Assembly (NCBI GenBank): GCA_014843695.1
Contig: CM026395.1
Span: 46,900,671-46,964,670, forward strand
Length of the DNA: 64,000 nt
Source: Archivesica marissinica
Lineage: Eukaryota; Mollusca; Bivalvia; Venerida; Vesicomyidae
Direction of reading: 5' to 3'
Shown: positions 10,621-21,611 of the stretch, piece by piece
How positions within the stretch are numbered: the first letter of the stretch is position 1
How the letters are laid out: each line of letters starts with the position of its first letter
Notes under the pieces: model-generated
Told to the model about the DNA's origin: nothing
The model's database searches: none
What the model saw: only the letters and a program-made list of their open reading frames with translations
Made by a program: the position numbers and the translations under genes

Positions 10621-11412
10621 CTCATTGTGGTCGTACCACGGAAGTTTGTTGTGCTTTGGCTTGACCTCCCAGAGCTGTGGATTAATTGCTGTGCAATCGT
10701 GAAATCCATAAAACTCCGCCCTTCGTTGTCTCTGGATTTCATCATACTCACGCTGCTCTCGTGATTTCGCTCTTGAATCAGGCTTATCAGCCCAAGGATC
10801 TACATCTTTATTATTCTGTCTTTCATGCCGATCCTCTCCGCTCTGTGCTGATGGGCAGTTATATCGTTTGGTTTGTGTATCTGGTCTGGATCCAGGAGTG
10901 AAGCGCTGGTTACTATCTGGACAGACGGGTACAATCTCAGGTCTTCTGGCGTAATTTCTGTCTAGCTCAACCGTATTTTCGCTGTCCTTTTTATCGGGTT
11001 CATGCGCACTGGAATTTCTACCATCTCGTGTGTAGGATATGATCTCGGGCATTCTATCCTTAGCATAGCTTCTTTCTGCATCTCGACCTATCGCAGTAGG
11101 CGATTCATTTTCATAATATCGCATGTTTTCTAGTATGGCATCGTTTTGTACCTGCACATAATTTATCTCCTTTTCAAGCAGATCGAGTTTTACGGACTGC
11201 ACTGCATTCTTTTTTTCTAGAGCAGCTAGTCTTTTCGCCCGATCATCCATAGTAATATCCGTATCGTGAAGTGTGTCTTGTGCAGGGTTCAGTCTAAAAC
11301 TTAGTGCGTCTAGCTTAGTGTTTACTGTGTCTATTTTAACATTTATGTTATCCAAGTCTCTTCGCACGGCCGATATTCTGTGACGTTCAGCAATCTGGCG
11401 CTCGGTTTCCAT
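10621..11412 (-). CDS. Gene A exon 1: coiled-coil N-terminal region
   Basis: A 264-codon exon running from the ATG at 11412 (METERQIAERHRI) to the donor CACAATGAG|GTAAAT, ending in phase 0. The open frame extends 9 codons upstream to a TTG, but no ATG lies there and no acceptor AG is near, so the internal ATG is preferred. Residues about 10-100 form a probable coiled coil (LDNINVKIDTVNTKLDAL; AALEKKNAVQSVKLDLLEKE). Residues about 105-235 are charged, rich in D/E/K/R and probably disordered, including DPWADKPDSRAKSREQREYD. The C-terminal part (FYGFHDCTAINPQLW, KPKHNKLPWYDHNE) leads into the ABM-like modules. This suggests an oligomerising cytoplasmic or nuclear scaffold; no signal peptide is seen. 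I do not recognise a named family. Confidence 0.72.
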
Positions 11413-12266
11413 AGTGTATAGTACGATACAGCAGGGCAATCAATATATCTATTGATTGGAAATTATTAAGTGCGATTGAAATTTATTGAGTAAATCTGAT
11501 CTTTTCAAATAGTGAGAAATCCTTAATATAAGGTGTACATTTTGCTGTCTGAAAGAATTTGTCCTTCTATTCAGAAGAAAGTCGATTACCGATATGCAAA
11601 CATACATAATCTATTTCATCAGATCATTCTCAAAATACGGACCAAGTAGTATCCGCAATTATACATAAATCCTATGCTTAACAGTAACTGTTGTACTCAT
11701 TTTCAACCTTTTATAATTGTTAATTAAGAAAATAATTTTACGTTCGTTTAATGGAGTCTATACTAAGCGCGTGCTTAGATCATTTAAATCTGCTCGATCT
11801 AAAGATAAATATCCACATGCAATCATGTGAGATATAGCGGGAGATACGTACCATAACTATTGCTATTCATGATACACTCGTTAGGTTAGTCCTGAATGTT
11901 TGCATAGTTGTGCTATGTCAACAAACGTCGTATACGATGCATGTTTATTAGTTGAAATAAACAGATTATGTTACATAATTAGAATTTACATTCACCGAAG
12001 TATTGTCGCTTTAAATTGGGAAGAAATGTTTATTTAAGCACTAGGTGATACGATACGGGAAGTAAACAAGCTAGCACCGAGTGCGCATTTTCTCATGGAC
12101 TGTAAAGTTTGATACGGGCACGTCTAAGTCATGAGTTGTTCAATACATTACTAATTATTAGCTAGTGACACTAAATGCGAACACGTGCATTTCAATAACG
12201 CACGTGTATCATTACTCATCAAAGCATTTTCACAGGTGCCATAGCCTATATTTGCAGGTTTACATA
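11413..12266. other. Upstream region of gene A with TTAA-element remnant
   Basis: No exon is seen. Bases 11928-11939 hold a near-palindrome gtcgtatacgat, and 12005-12014 read gtcgctttaa, the same terminal motif as the TTAA elements at 61979 and 27917. The left end of such an element could not be found, so it is probably a degraded copy. Confidence 0.4.
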
Positions 12267-12467
12267 GCTTCAGGTGCGAAAGGCCCGGAGTTCGAGCCCC
12301 GCTGAAGCCGTTACGAGTGTGGCCTTATACAAGGCATTTAAATTCCACATTGCCTCTTCTCTCCCTCATTGCGATGGATTATATCATGAATGAGGTCTCG
12401 AAAGTGATTAATATAAGTTGCAAGAACTTGTTTCACAATCGAGCTAAAATAAATTTGTATAAATTAA
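12267..12467 (+). mobile_element. SINE-1, 5'-truncated
   Basis: The copy begins at 'gcttcaggtgcgaaaggc' within the anticodon-like arm and then has the full body and the tail 'caatcgagctaaaataaa'. Confidence 0.85.
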
Positions 12468-12659
12468 ATCAGTTGATGTACAGTCTTTGGTAATGTCACT
12501 CGAATACAAATATATATAGCACTGCTTTTCTGAAAATGAGTTGTTTTGTTTTGCAAACAGTGCTGTAAAGTATCCATGCGTTATTGTAAAACCAATTAAT
12601 GGCATATCCCTGTCCCACCTGAATATCACAAATTCCAAAACGTCATACAATCGAATTCG

Positions 12660-12809
12660 CTAAAAAAAATAAAGTAATTGAACATTGTAATATAAATATG
12701 TCATTTTATGTTATGCTTTCCAATGAAATATAGAAATTAAATTTTTAATCAGTGAAATAAAATATGTAATTAGCCTACTTAGATATGACTGTTAGCCTAT
12801 TTTGTACCG
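12660..12809. mobile_element. Flank of array-bearing dispersed element
   Basis: The phrase 'atgctttccaatgaaatata' followed by 'tcagtgaaataaaa' is shared with 38455-38500 and 15560-15600, where it also sits beside a tandem array. Confidence 0.45.
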
Positions 12810-13793
12810 TTATTTGCCTCCCACAATACTGTCTACCACCCAGGTTATTTACCTCCCACAATACTGTCTACCACCCAGGTTATTTGCCTACCACAATACT
12901 GTCTACCACCCAGGTTATTTACCTACCACAATACTGTCTACCACCCAGGTTATTTGCCTACCACAATACTGTCTACCACCCAGGTTATTTACCTACCACA
13001 ATACTGTCTACCACCCAGGTTATTTACCTACCACAATACTGTCTACCACCCAGGTTATTTACCTACCACAATACTGTCTACCACCCAGGTTATTTACCTA
13101 CCACAATACTGTCTACCACCCAGGTTATTTGCCTACCACAATACTGTCTACCACCCAGGTTATTTGCCTACCACAATACTGTCTACCACCCAGGTTATTT
13201 GCCTACCACAATACTGTCTACCACCCAGGTTATTTGCCTACCACAATACTGTCTACCACCCAGGTTATTTGCCTACCACAATACTGTCTACCACCCAGGT
13301 TATTTGCCTACCACAATACTGTCTACCACCCAGGTTATTTGCCTACCACAATACTGTCTACCACCCAGGTTATTTGCCTACCACAATACTGTCTACCACC
13401 CAGGTTATTTGCCTACCACAATACTGTCTACCACCCAGGTTATTTGCCTACCACAATACTGTCTACCACCCAGGTTATTTGCCTACCACAATACTGTCTA
13501 CCACCCAGGTTATTTGCCTCCCACAATACTGTCTACCACCCAGGTTATTTGCCTACCACAATACTGTCTACCACCCAGGTTATTTGCCTACCACAATACT
13601 GTCTACCACCCAGGTTATTTGCCTCCCACAATACTGTCTACCACCCAGGTTATTTGCCTCCCACAATACTGTCTACCACCCAGGTTATTTGCCTACCACA
13701 ATACTGTCTACCACCCAGGTTATTTGCCTCCCACAATACTGTCTACCACCCAGGTTATTTGCCTACCACAATACAGTCTACCACCCAGGTTGA
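12810..13793. repeat. Minisatellite, 35-bp unit, 28 copies
   Basis: The unit contains 'ccacaatactgtctaccacc' and 'caggttatttgccta'. Early copies read 'tttacct', later ones 'tttgcct'. Copies are otherwise almost identical. All three plus-strand frames lack stops, giving shadow ORFs of up to 364 codons. Confidence 0.96.
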
Positions 13794-14039
13794 TACGCTG
13801 TGCTTTCCAGTCTGATATTACGTTTGCAGGTTTGATACGGTCACGTACCCGTATCAAACTAGAAGTATCCGTATCATAATTAGTTCCTTATAAATAACGC
13901 ATGCGCACGCATGCTAGTTTGCTTACTTCCTGCAGCGTATCAGCCTGTGAAATTTGACAGATAACAGATGTGTGTAGTTTCCTGGAAATAGTTCAAGCGT
14001 GTTCGAATTAAATATTCAAATTCATATTAAAGTAATAAA
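13794..14039. other. Spacer with repeated 'gatacgg' motifs
   Basis: The segment 'tttgatacggtcacgtaccc' and its reverse 'cgtatcaaactag' form a small inverted repeat at about 13831-13855. A similar phrase ('tttgatacgggcacgt') occurs at 12110. No gene is seen. Confidence 0.4.
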
Positions 14040-14183
14040 GACGTTATTACGTGGCTAGTTTCATATCAGCCTAGGTATCGAACCTCAATAACTTGATATC
14101 AGCCTTCGGTCTCAGGTTGATATCAAGTTACCTCGAGTCGATCGATACCTCCGCTGATATGAAAATAGCCACGTAATAACGTC
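14040..14183. repeat. 144-bp near-perfect palindrome
   Basis: The left arm starts GACGTTATTACGTGGCTA and the right arm ends TAGCCACGTAATAACGTC. Inner parts also pair (TCATATCAGC with GCTGATATGA; TTGATATCA with its reverse), leaving a loop around 'ccttcggtctc'. It may be a foldback transposon or a processed hairpin. Confidence 0.9.
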
Positions 14184-14235
14184 TAATTATTCCCGTAGTT
14201 GAAAGCAATGGAAAACACATTTTATTTCTCACTGG

Positions 14236-15385
14236 TTTGCCCGTGTGGTACCTTGCCGCTGCACGTGTGGTACCTTGCCGCTGCACGTGTGGTACCTTGC
14301 CGCTGCACGTGTAGTACCTTGCCGCTGCACGTGTGGTACCTTGCCGCTGCACGTGTGGTACCTTGCCGCTGCACGTGTGGTACCTTGCCGCTGCACGTGT
14401 AGTACCTTGCCGCTGCACGTGTGGTACCTTGCCGCTGCACGGTGGTACCTAGCCGCTGCACGTGTGTACCTAGCCGCGCACGTGGTACCTGCCGCTGCAG
14501 TGGGTACCAGCCGCTGCACGTTGGTACCTTGCCGCTGCACGTGTGGTACCTAGCCGCTGCACGTGTGGTACCTTGCCGCTGCACGTGTGGTACCTTGCCG
14601 CTGCACGTGTGGTACCTGCGCTGCACGTGTGGTACCTAGCCGCTGCACGTGTGGTACCTAGCCGCTGCACGTGTGGTACTAGCCGCTGCACGTGTGGTAC
14701 CTAGCCGCTGCACGTGTGGTACCTAGCCGCTGCACGTGTGGTACCTAGCCGCTGCACGTGTGGTACCTAGCCGCTGCACGTGTGGTACCTAGCCGCTGCA
14801 CGTGTGGTACCTAGCCGCTGCACGTGTGGTACCTAGCCGCTGCATGTGTGGTACCTAGCCGCTGCACGTGTGGTACCTAGCCGCTGCACGTGTGGTACCT
14901 AGCCGCTGCACGTGTGGTACCTAGCCGCTGCACGTGTGGTACCTAGCCGCTGCACGTGTGGTACCTAGCCGCTGCACGTGTGGTACCTAGCCGCTGCACG
15001 TGTGGTACCTAGCCGCTGCAGTGTGGTACCGCCGCTGCACGTGTGGTACCTAGCCGCTGCACGTGTGGTACCTAGCCGCTGCACGTGTGGTACCTAGCCG
15101 CTGCACGTGTGGTACCTAGCCGCTGCACGTGTGGTACCTAGCCGCTGCAGTGTGGTACCTAGCCGCTGCACGTGTGGTACTAGCCGCTGCACGTGTGGTA
15201 CCTTGCCGCTGCACGTGTGGTACCTAGCCGCTGCACGTGTGGTACCTAGCCGCTGCACGTGTGGTACCTAGCCGCTGCACGTGTGGTACCTAGCCGCTGC
15301 ACGTGTGGTACCTAGCCGCTGCACGTGTGGTACCTTGCCGCTGCACGTGTGGTACCTAGCCGCTGCACGTGTGGTACCTTTGCAC
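14236..15385. repeat. Minisatellite, 22-bp unit, about 52 copies, CACGTG in most units
   Basis: The unit is 'agccgctgcacgtgtggtac' plus 'ct', with 'ttgccg' variants at the ends. Most copies contain the E-box CACGTG and the palindrome GGTACC. Several copies near 14440-14520 and 15020 are missing one or two bases. Confidence 0.96.
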
Positions 15386-15960
15386 GGTTGCATCGTTTTT
15401 CTATCCTTAAAACCCATTTTCAGCCTAATAAAATAAAGAAATTGTGTTTGTTTATATTAAGTGAACGATCGAATTACATTTCTCTCAGTGAACATAGAAA
15501 GCCAATTTCGGTGAAACATAATTCGATAATTTACTGAAACAATATGAACTTATAAAATATGCCTTCCACTGAAATATAGAAATTGATCGGTGAAATAAAA
15601 GTCGTGTGGTACCCAGCCCCTGCATGTTGAAATATTGTCAACGCGAACGTTTTCGGTCTCATACTGTCAGTGACGTCATGTATGACATATTTTATGACGA
15701 CATTTATTATCGTCTAAACGCGACGTTCTGCTCATGGTTGCGTCATTTTTCTATCCTTAAAACACTGTTCAGTCTAAAATTAAAATAAATTGTGTTTGTT
15801 TAAGTGGTTGATCGAATACTATTTAACTCATGAACATAGAAAACTAGTATTATCACTCTTGGCTAGCGCACCTCGTGATAGTGATGCTTTCAATGTGCAT
15901 TCGGTGAAATAAAGTCAGACCATTCACTGAAACAACCAAATATCCTCTTATTAAAACACT
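15386..15960 (+). mobile_element. Dispersed element flanking the E-box array, two related copies
   Basis: Segments at 15391-15510 and 15735-15850 both read 'ttttctatccttaaaac' and then 'aattgtgtttgttta', ending 'gaacatagaaa'. Bases 15604-15680 contain a solitary relative of the 22-bp unit ('gtgtggtacccagcccctgc') followed by 'gttgaaatattgtcaacgcg'. Relatives occur at 38450-38690 and, reversed, at 26130-26215. It may be a non-autonomous element that carries arrays. Confidence 0.55.
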
Positions 15961-16980
15961 GTCATGACATCATGTTATATAAATGTGTGTTTTAACTAAG
16001 ATATAAATATGTGAAATGTCTACTGTCTTCGGCGCTACACGCCTCACACAGTCTAATATTTTACATATTGGATCGTTTTCGGCTTATATCCTATACTTGA
16101 ATAGAATATTCGTAGATCCTCTACCTCTGCATAACCAATCATAAAAACAATGAAAATGAGCGTGCTTATCATGTTCTTTTAAAATCGCTGGCATAAAAAA
16201 CGGGGCGCAGTTTCGTATTTTTTCAGCAGGTTATGACTTTAAGAGTAATGCTACTTTGTATATATACGGTAGTCACGAACAACCAATGTGTACCGTAGGA
16301 TTTCAATTAGGAATGGGGAAAAAAAGAAATATTTATTTTAATGTTATTGATATTGATACAAATGGGAAGTCTATATTAAATGCAGCAAAGAAAGACATTT
16401 TCATATTGCTAGTTCATGAATGATGTGGAGAGGAAAACTGAATAGCATTGAATAAATTTGCATGATATCAAAATATCAATATTAAAACGACACAACGCAA
16501 AAAAACATTTTATGTATAAAATTATAAATGCATTCCTACTGCAAATTCTTCCGGAATAATTTGAACAACTTTAACTTTGAATCAATAAACAGTGTGCTTA
16601 ATGGTCTGCAATATCTCAAAAATGAAAGTAGGATTTCATAGAACGGTCAGCCATTCTCCTGAATTGACGCACACATTGTATGGTATGGAGTTGTACAGTT
16701 TATATTTAATGGATGTTATATTTAATCAGTTACTGCCCCTGAATACTTCCTAAACGTAGATAGGTCCTACTAAGTGGCTTCCTCTGTTTTTATCGTTGCT
16801 TATCGAGCGCGCTAACCACTGCGCTAATTTATTTTGTTAGTTTTACAAAACCTTGTTAGGGCGCAACAGTAAATCGGGCTTTATCTGCCAAGGGAGGTAA
16901 TAGCAATCCAGCGATGCCTCTCATTGATTCAATGTATTTAAGATGTTGCGTTTTAGAGTGGGTTGTAGCATGATTTAAAA
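15961..16980. other. Spacer, no gene seen
   Basis: AT-rich. Around 16641 'aacggtcagccattctcctg' matches the interior of the TTAA element at 62110, suggesting an old fragment. Nothing else could be supported. Confidence 0.4.
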
Positions 16981-17330
16981 CAAACATGTTTGCAACTATT
17001 TTACGGGACGAAATCACTAACTGGTGTGCCCATGCCCGTAGCCACACTGAGGCACACCGAGGCAGTTTCCTCGGTTAAAATTTCCAAAGCAACCAAAAAA
17101 TAAATGAAAAAATTAAATAAATAAAATGCCAAAAATATCCATTTGCTGTATAAAATGTTCACTGCTAAGAGAGCTGAAAGGTCAGTACAAAAGTATACAT
17201 ATATAAATCAGAAAACGCAGGAAACCGCTTCTCACCCCCCCCCCCCACACACAATTTTAAAGAGAAACATGCCCCCTGACCCCCATATATTGCCTTGGCT
17301 GAAATTTGCATCTGGCTACAGTGCTGGTGC
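16980..17330 (-). repeat. Dispersed repeat, reverse copy of 29390-29690
   Basis: The phrases 'aactggtgtgcccatgcccg', 'tagccacactgaggcacacc' and 'agagagctgaaaggtcag' are the reverse complement of sequence at 29390-29690. A poly-C tract sits at about 17227-17238. It is an unnamed interspersed element. Confidence 0.65.
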
Positions 17331-18134
17331 CCATTTGTGTTTCCTGGAAATATAACAACTCGGGGTCAGGCTATAGTAGTTTCCTATGATTATTTTGTCT
17401 TGTAACCAAGGCGGGCGGCGGAAGACACACGTTCTAAAACTATGATCTTTCTTTCATAATTCCTAATTTCTTTGTCACCATCGCCGGTATTCATCAACAA
17501 GATCGGGAACTGTAGTATAATATTATTGGTAATATTTCGGAGAAAAGTGATCATATAAGGGAGACATATTCAGAAAATAGTCTAGATTAGTAACACCAGC
17601 CACTGGCAGCAAAGCTGGCCTGCGTGCCCATTGCAGTTGACCCATCCTAGGGAGTCCGGGGACATGGTCCACCAGGAAATGTTTGAAATACTGAATACTA
17701 AATGGTATAATTTCCTGGTACATGTGGTATAAAAGGTGCTGGTGCAACGATTCTATACGAAATTAATGATATGAAAAATCATCACTGGAAATTGAGTGGG
17801 GTGCTGGAGGGCGCTGGGCACCCCCTGGATACGCCTGTGGATTAGAAAACTACGATCTTAATTCCTAGCAGCTATTGTGTGGGGTGCTTCGTTTCTACGA
17901 ATTACATTATATTCTTTTATTTTATGACATAAGTTTGCTTGTATTCAGAATAATACAGCCATCATATAATAATATTATGTTCTTATATGTACACGCGTGT
18001 AATACAACCAGGAAAGTTACTGCCAAACAGAAACGTTTTTTTTCTTTTAATGTATGCTTGTTGTTACTATGATAATGTGATTAAAATGCTCGCTACTAGC
18101 AACATTCCAAACATGTATTGGAGAAATGACTTAC
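17331..18134. other. Spacer, no gene supported
   Basis: A minus-strand open frame at 17523-17747 has no splice support or recognisable domain. The text around 17600-17830 ('ggcgctgggcaccccctgg') may be another fragment of the 17.0-kb repeat family. Confidence 0.35.
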
Positions 18135-18212
18135 CGATGAGCCAACTTGCTGTTGTCTTGGAATTGGGTCGATATATGAACCATAAGTATCACTTTCTCG
18201 GAACCAATCACT
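18135..18212 (-). CDS. Candidate internal exon, 26 codons, between genes B and A
   Basis: The exon is bounded by a strong acceptor (ttatcgttttcag|AGTGATTGG) and a strong donor (TCATCG|GTAAGTC). It is 78 nt, phase 0 on both sides, and reads SDWFRESDTYGSYIDPIP followed by RQQQVGSS. It resembles the 25-codon gene B exon at 48101-48175 in phase, length and a loose F..SD/SK.Y pattern. It could be a 3' exon of gene B or an exon of an alternative gene A transcript. The opposite-strand ORF is a shadow. Confidence 0.5.
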
Positions 18213-18224
18213 CTGAAAACGATA

Positions 18225-18500
18225 AAATAAATGTATGTAATACACCCGTCACATCGGACTGGCGTCCTTTCTGCGATCTTACGACGACCCATACCAGGAC
18301 GAAGTAGAAAGGTATTGGACGCCGTTGTATCGTGTTGAGAACGTCGAAAAGACACAACGGAGACCACAAGAACGTCTAAGGTCGCAGGCCGACGGCGACC
18401 ATTTTGGACATGCTCAAAGTAAACGCCGAGGTTCGGCTTCCTGGGCGCGTCCTAGCTCAGAATGTCAGAGGATCGCACTGTGGGCACCATGTTAATAATA
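18225..18500. other. GC-richer segment, probable transposon fragment
   Basis: The stretch from 'cccgtcacatcggactggcg' to 'gcaggccgacggcgacc' has a base composition unlike its surroundings and inverted GC-rich words (gtcctttctgcgatc; gaccttagacgttctt on the reverse). No coding frame is supported. Confidence 0.3.
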
Positions 18501-18551
18501 CACACATGTTTCACTTTCTTATGAATATCCCAATTTACTATTTTCTTCAGT

Positions 18552-18745
18552 AGGCCACCATGGTCGAGTGGTTATAGTCGTTGGTTTAAAATCACTTGCC
18601 CCTTGCCGATGTATGTTCAAATCTTACTGGGATTTCGGATTATTTCATGTGAGGCAGCTATCCAGTGGCTTGCGGAAGGTCGGTGGTTCTACCCGTGTGC
18701 CCATCCGAGTCTGAAATACTGCTACGCCTTTAATGGCGGACCGCC
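18552..18745 (+). mobile_element. SINE-4 (class II tRNA-like head)
   Basis: The head 'accatggtcgagtggttata' with a long variable-arm region and 'atgttcaaatcttactggg' resembles a Leu/Ser-type tRNA. The body carries 'gcggaaggtcggtggttcta' and 'gtctgaaatactgcta'. Confidence 0.75.
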
Positions 18746-19034
18746 TGACATTATGATATACCAATATTAATAAATTATTTTTTAAGAAATAACTACTCGG
18801 GCGCCAGGTCAGTTTTTTATTTCAGAAAGTTTTATTACGCAACTGTGTATTAGGGGACAGCTACGCGCCTGGGTGAGATCAAATGCGAGTATGCATTTTA
18901 TAAAACTAAAGGTGGTGATAAGCTTGCTAAGATACATGTACCATTGTCTTGAAAGGAGGCTGTAGCAATCAACTATGATTAAGATAAACTAGAGATTGTG
19001 TCAGAAACCACACTGTGATTGTGGAAAGTGTTTC
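18746..19034. other. Spacer, nothing recognised
   Basis: AT-rich sequence without splice-bounded coding potential or visible repeats. Confidence 0.4.
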
Positions 19035-19160
19035 GTGATGGGGTAATGGATATGGTGTCGACTTTGTAGCCGAGAAGTTGTGAGTTCAAGCCCCACTCAG
19101 AACCGCAGTTGTGTTGTCCTTAAAGCAAAACACATTGCCTCCTCACAATCGCTCTCATTA
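19035..19160 (+). mobile_element. SINE-6-like tRNA-derived fragment
   Basis: The sequence 'ggatatggtgtcgactttgt' then 'gttgtgagttcaagcccc' and 'aacacattgcctcct' parallels the copy at 21430-21590. The head is degenerate. Confidence 0.5.
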
Positions 19161-19199
19161 TTTTGTTTTCGAATAATTACTTACATGCATTCTTCATCC

Positions 19200-19445
19200 A
19201 ATGTACACAAACTGAAAAAGAAAATATAAGAAAAAGCTGACCAGTAGTGGCAAGTACGGGGCACATACGCTTGGGTCTGGACCAAATAAAACAATATGTA
19301 TTTAAAAACATGATGATACACAATAGACATACATACAAAATATGCATACATTGCTTAGGCCATATCCAAACATGCTTTAAAATGACATCAGAGCATATAT
19401 GCCTTGGCTATGGCCTAAGCAAGTTCATGTTATTTTTAGTATATG
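19200..19445. repeat. Dispersed fragment with a 14-bp hairpin
   Basis: The arms ttgcttaggccata and tatggcctaagcaa (about 19350-19425) are exact reverse complements. The phrase 'acgcttgggtctgga' recurs at about 59848. Confidence 0.45.
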
Positions 19446-19546
19446 GTGGAAGTCGTAATAGCACAGTGGATGCGCGTTCGCTTCAGGTGCGAAATATCAT
19501 AAGTTCGAGCCCCACTGGAGCCGTTACGATTGTTGTATAAACTAAG
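19446..19546 (+). mobile_element. SINE-1, large internal deletion
   Basis: The tRNA-like head is complete up to 'gccgttacgattgt' and then jumps to the 3' end 'tgtataaactaa', so the whole body and tail are missing. Confidence 0.8.
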
Positions 19547-20133
19547 TCGGTCTATGGTGTAGCATAAGGTTCTTAAACAAATACTTATATAAAACCCGAA
19601 ACCATGTGTTCATATCCAAGCGTCATATCATGTGGAGCCCGATTTCGCAATACTGTCGAATTTTAAATCGAGTAAATCCGAATATCGAGTATGGCGTAGT
19701 ATATGCCTGTCCTGATTGTATTTTCGTGTGAATTTCCATACTAATGATATGCAGCTGACATGCGCACTCGAAGCCACGAGCATGCGCATTCGCAGTGTTG
19801 GGCAGTGTTTTTTATATGCTTTGAATAATTATATATTACGGTAAATATAAGTAACGAATCTCGGGTTAATAGTTTCCATCGGGGTATATATACTGTATAT
19901 TGCCCGTGATTAAAGTTAGCTTGGAGGCTGAGTAACCCGATAGAAAGTTCCCGCGATTCATTCTTTAAAGATATATTAAAGTTTAAAATATGCGAGTCCC
20001 GTTTTTTATGCAAGAAATATTAATAAAAGTGATGTATGCACATTAATTCCATTGCTGTTATGATTTGTTACGGATAATTGGAGTTACGAGGAGAGCCGAA
20101 TGACACAGGATAGATTTCAACAATGTTCAAGTA
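19547..20133. other. Spacer, nothing recognised
   Basis: No exon, array or element end could be supported in this stretch. Confidence 0.4.
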
Positions 20134-20322
20134 CAGTCCACATCCGTTATTTCAATGTCGGTTATGTCTACTTTTCTCCGGTTATCTCGAAGTTGAATCA
20201 AAATCCCGTATCAGACACTTTCATTTACATATAACTGGCTCCGTTTATATCTAATTGTGTTAAGTCAAGTTCGGTTATGTATTTTGTTGGGTCCGACGCA
20301 ATTCGACATAACGGATGTACTG
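20134..20322. mobile_element. 189-bp MITE, pogo/Tigger-like CAGT...ACTG ends
   Basis: The left end CAGTCCACATCCGTTAT and the right end ATAACGGATGTACTG are terminal inverted repeats (two-base length difference), flanked by TA on both sides (20132-20133, 20323-20324). There is no coding capacity. CAGT ends with a TA target are typical of Tc1/mariner-pogo non-autonomous elements. Confidence 0.72.
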
Positions 20323-20324
20323 TA

Positions 20325-21429
20325 CATTACTTGTTATAAATGTTGCTAATGTTTTCAAAACGTGTAGCCCAATCCTTTTGCAAAATGTCATGTATATGGA
20401 TATTACCAGGTTTTATGTATAAATGTGACAGTACTCTTATTGTGCTATGTAATTATAAATTGTATTCGTCATTATGAAAAAAGTTGCAATAAAGCAGGAA
20501 GCATGACCCTGGTGGTCCTCCGTAGTTCGTACAAAACTGCTGCATGTAGCTACCGTCGCCCCGATTAACCAGATGGCGCAGATAAATAAACTTTCCAAAC
20601 AAAAAGAAAGATTTAAGTTTGATCTAGAGAAAGAATTTACTGACATGTGTGTTTGGGATTTGCCAGAAGACTATACAAAATAAGAGAAATAAGTCTATGT
20701 AATTAGAATATGTGGATATACTGGGAACCAGACACAGTTTTGGTTGCGTGTTGTTTGTCTTGTTAAAGGCACACCAACAACTTCGGTCAAATGGTGACTC
20801 GCCATCTATGATTGATGGAGAAAGATCTCCGAGCAGTATTTCAGGAACGCGTGCAGAACCACCGACGTGCCACAAGTCTCGCATGAAATGATTCGACACC
20901 CCGATAGGGGTTCTGGGGGGCAGCGATGAGTGCCAACTGATTTTAAGTGAACGCCCTTAACTACTCAGCAATAGAGCCCCCCCCCCCCCCCAATCCACAT
21001 ACAGTGATATCCATCGTGTGTATTGCACATTTGCTGCGTGTGAGGCCATTTAGGCAAACATTCAATAGAATAGATAGCATTTCCTATTGAAAGGTTATCA
21101 AACGTCAAGACGGTTCAAGCTATGTTCGTAGCATTAACAAATGATTAGCTATTTACACTGGCACCAACTAGTTTTGCGGACGCACTTACCACAGCGTATA
21201 TGACCGTAAAATCTGTATCTCAACCAGACGATCAGAATATAGTATCAACCACGCATAACGCGCCTTCATCACTTGCTCTGCCCAGGGTTAGGGTTAGGGT
21301 TATGTTCAAAACGCGTGGTTGATGTCATTATTCAGTTGGGTGGTTGAGAAAAAAGGCTTACCGTATATGACGGAGTATATACATATACATGTAATTACAG
21401 ATTGCATTCAGAGTTGAAGAAAGTGATAG
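20325..21429. other. Spacer with small motifs
   Basis: At about 20548 'ccgtcgccccgattaacc' is a single relative of the unit amplified at 35343-36110. A 14-C run lies at 20977-20991. At about 21288 three TTAGGG-like hexamers form a minute telomere-type tract. No gene is supported. Confidence 0.45.
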
Positions 21430-21600
21430 TCGATCCTCCGTGGAGGACTGGATACGGCCACCGCCTTTAGCCTAGAGGTTGTGAGATTGAGACCCATTTG
21501 AACCACGGTGCGGTGGTGACACTAATCCACATTGCCTCTTTTCGCTCCCTCGTGGCGTCACTTGAAATCGTTTTGAATAAACCAAGTAAGTGATACGTGG
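21430..21600 (+). mobile_element. SINE-6-like element
   Basis: The sequence 'tggaggactggatacggcca' then 'ggttgtgagattgagaccc' and 'attgcctcttttcgctccct' is a tRNA-like head with a body. The CT-rich centre resembles SINE-1. Confidence 0.5.
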
Positions 21601-21611
21601 ATTGACTAGGA

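Noticed and set aside
11413..11439. Upstream extension of gene A exon 1 to a TTG
   Set aside because: Animal genes rarely start at TTG; the ATG at 11412 gives a good start and no acceptor lies upstream.
12785..13879. Three ORFs of 279-364 codons with PTTILSTTQV repeats
   Set aside because: Stop-free 35-bp array read in different frames; no start context or splice support.
17523..17747. 74-codon minus-strand ORF
   Set aside because: No splice sites, paralogue or domain; lies in repeat-like sequence.
21190..21212. Possible 23-nt microexon (FTVIYAV) between AG and GTAAGT on the minus strand
   Set aside because: Its phases would fit between 36197 and 18212, but the acceptor is weak and the surroundings look like an inverted-repeat element.
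21286..21303. TTAGGG-type tract as an interstitial telomere
   Set aside because: Only about three hexamers; too short to distinguish from chance.
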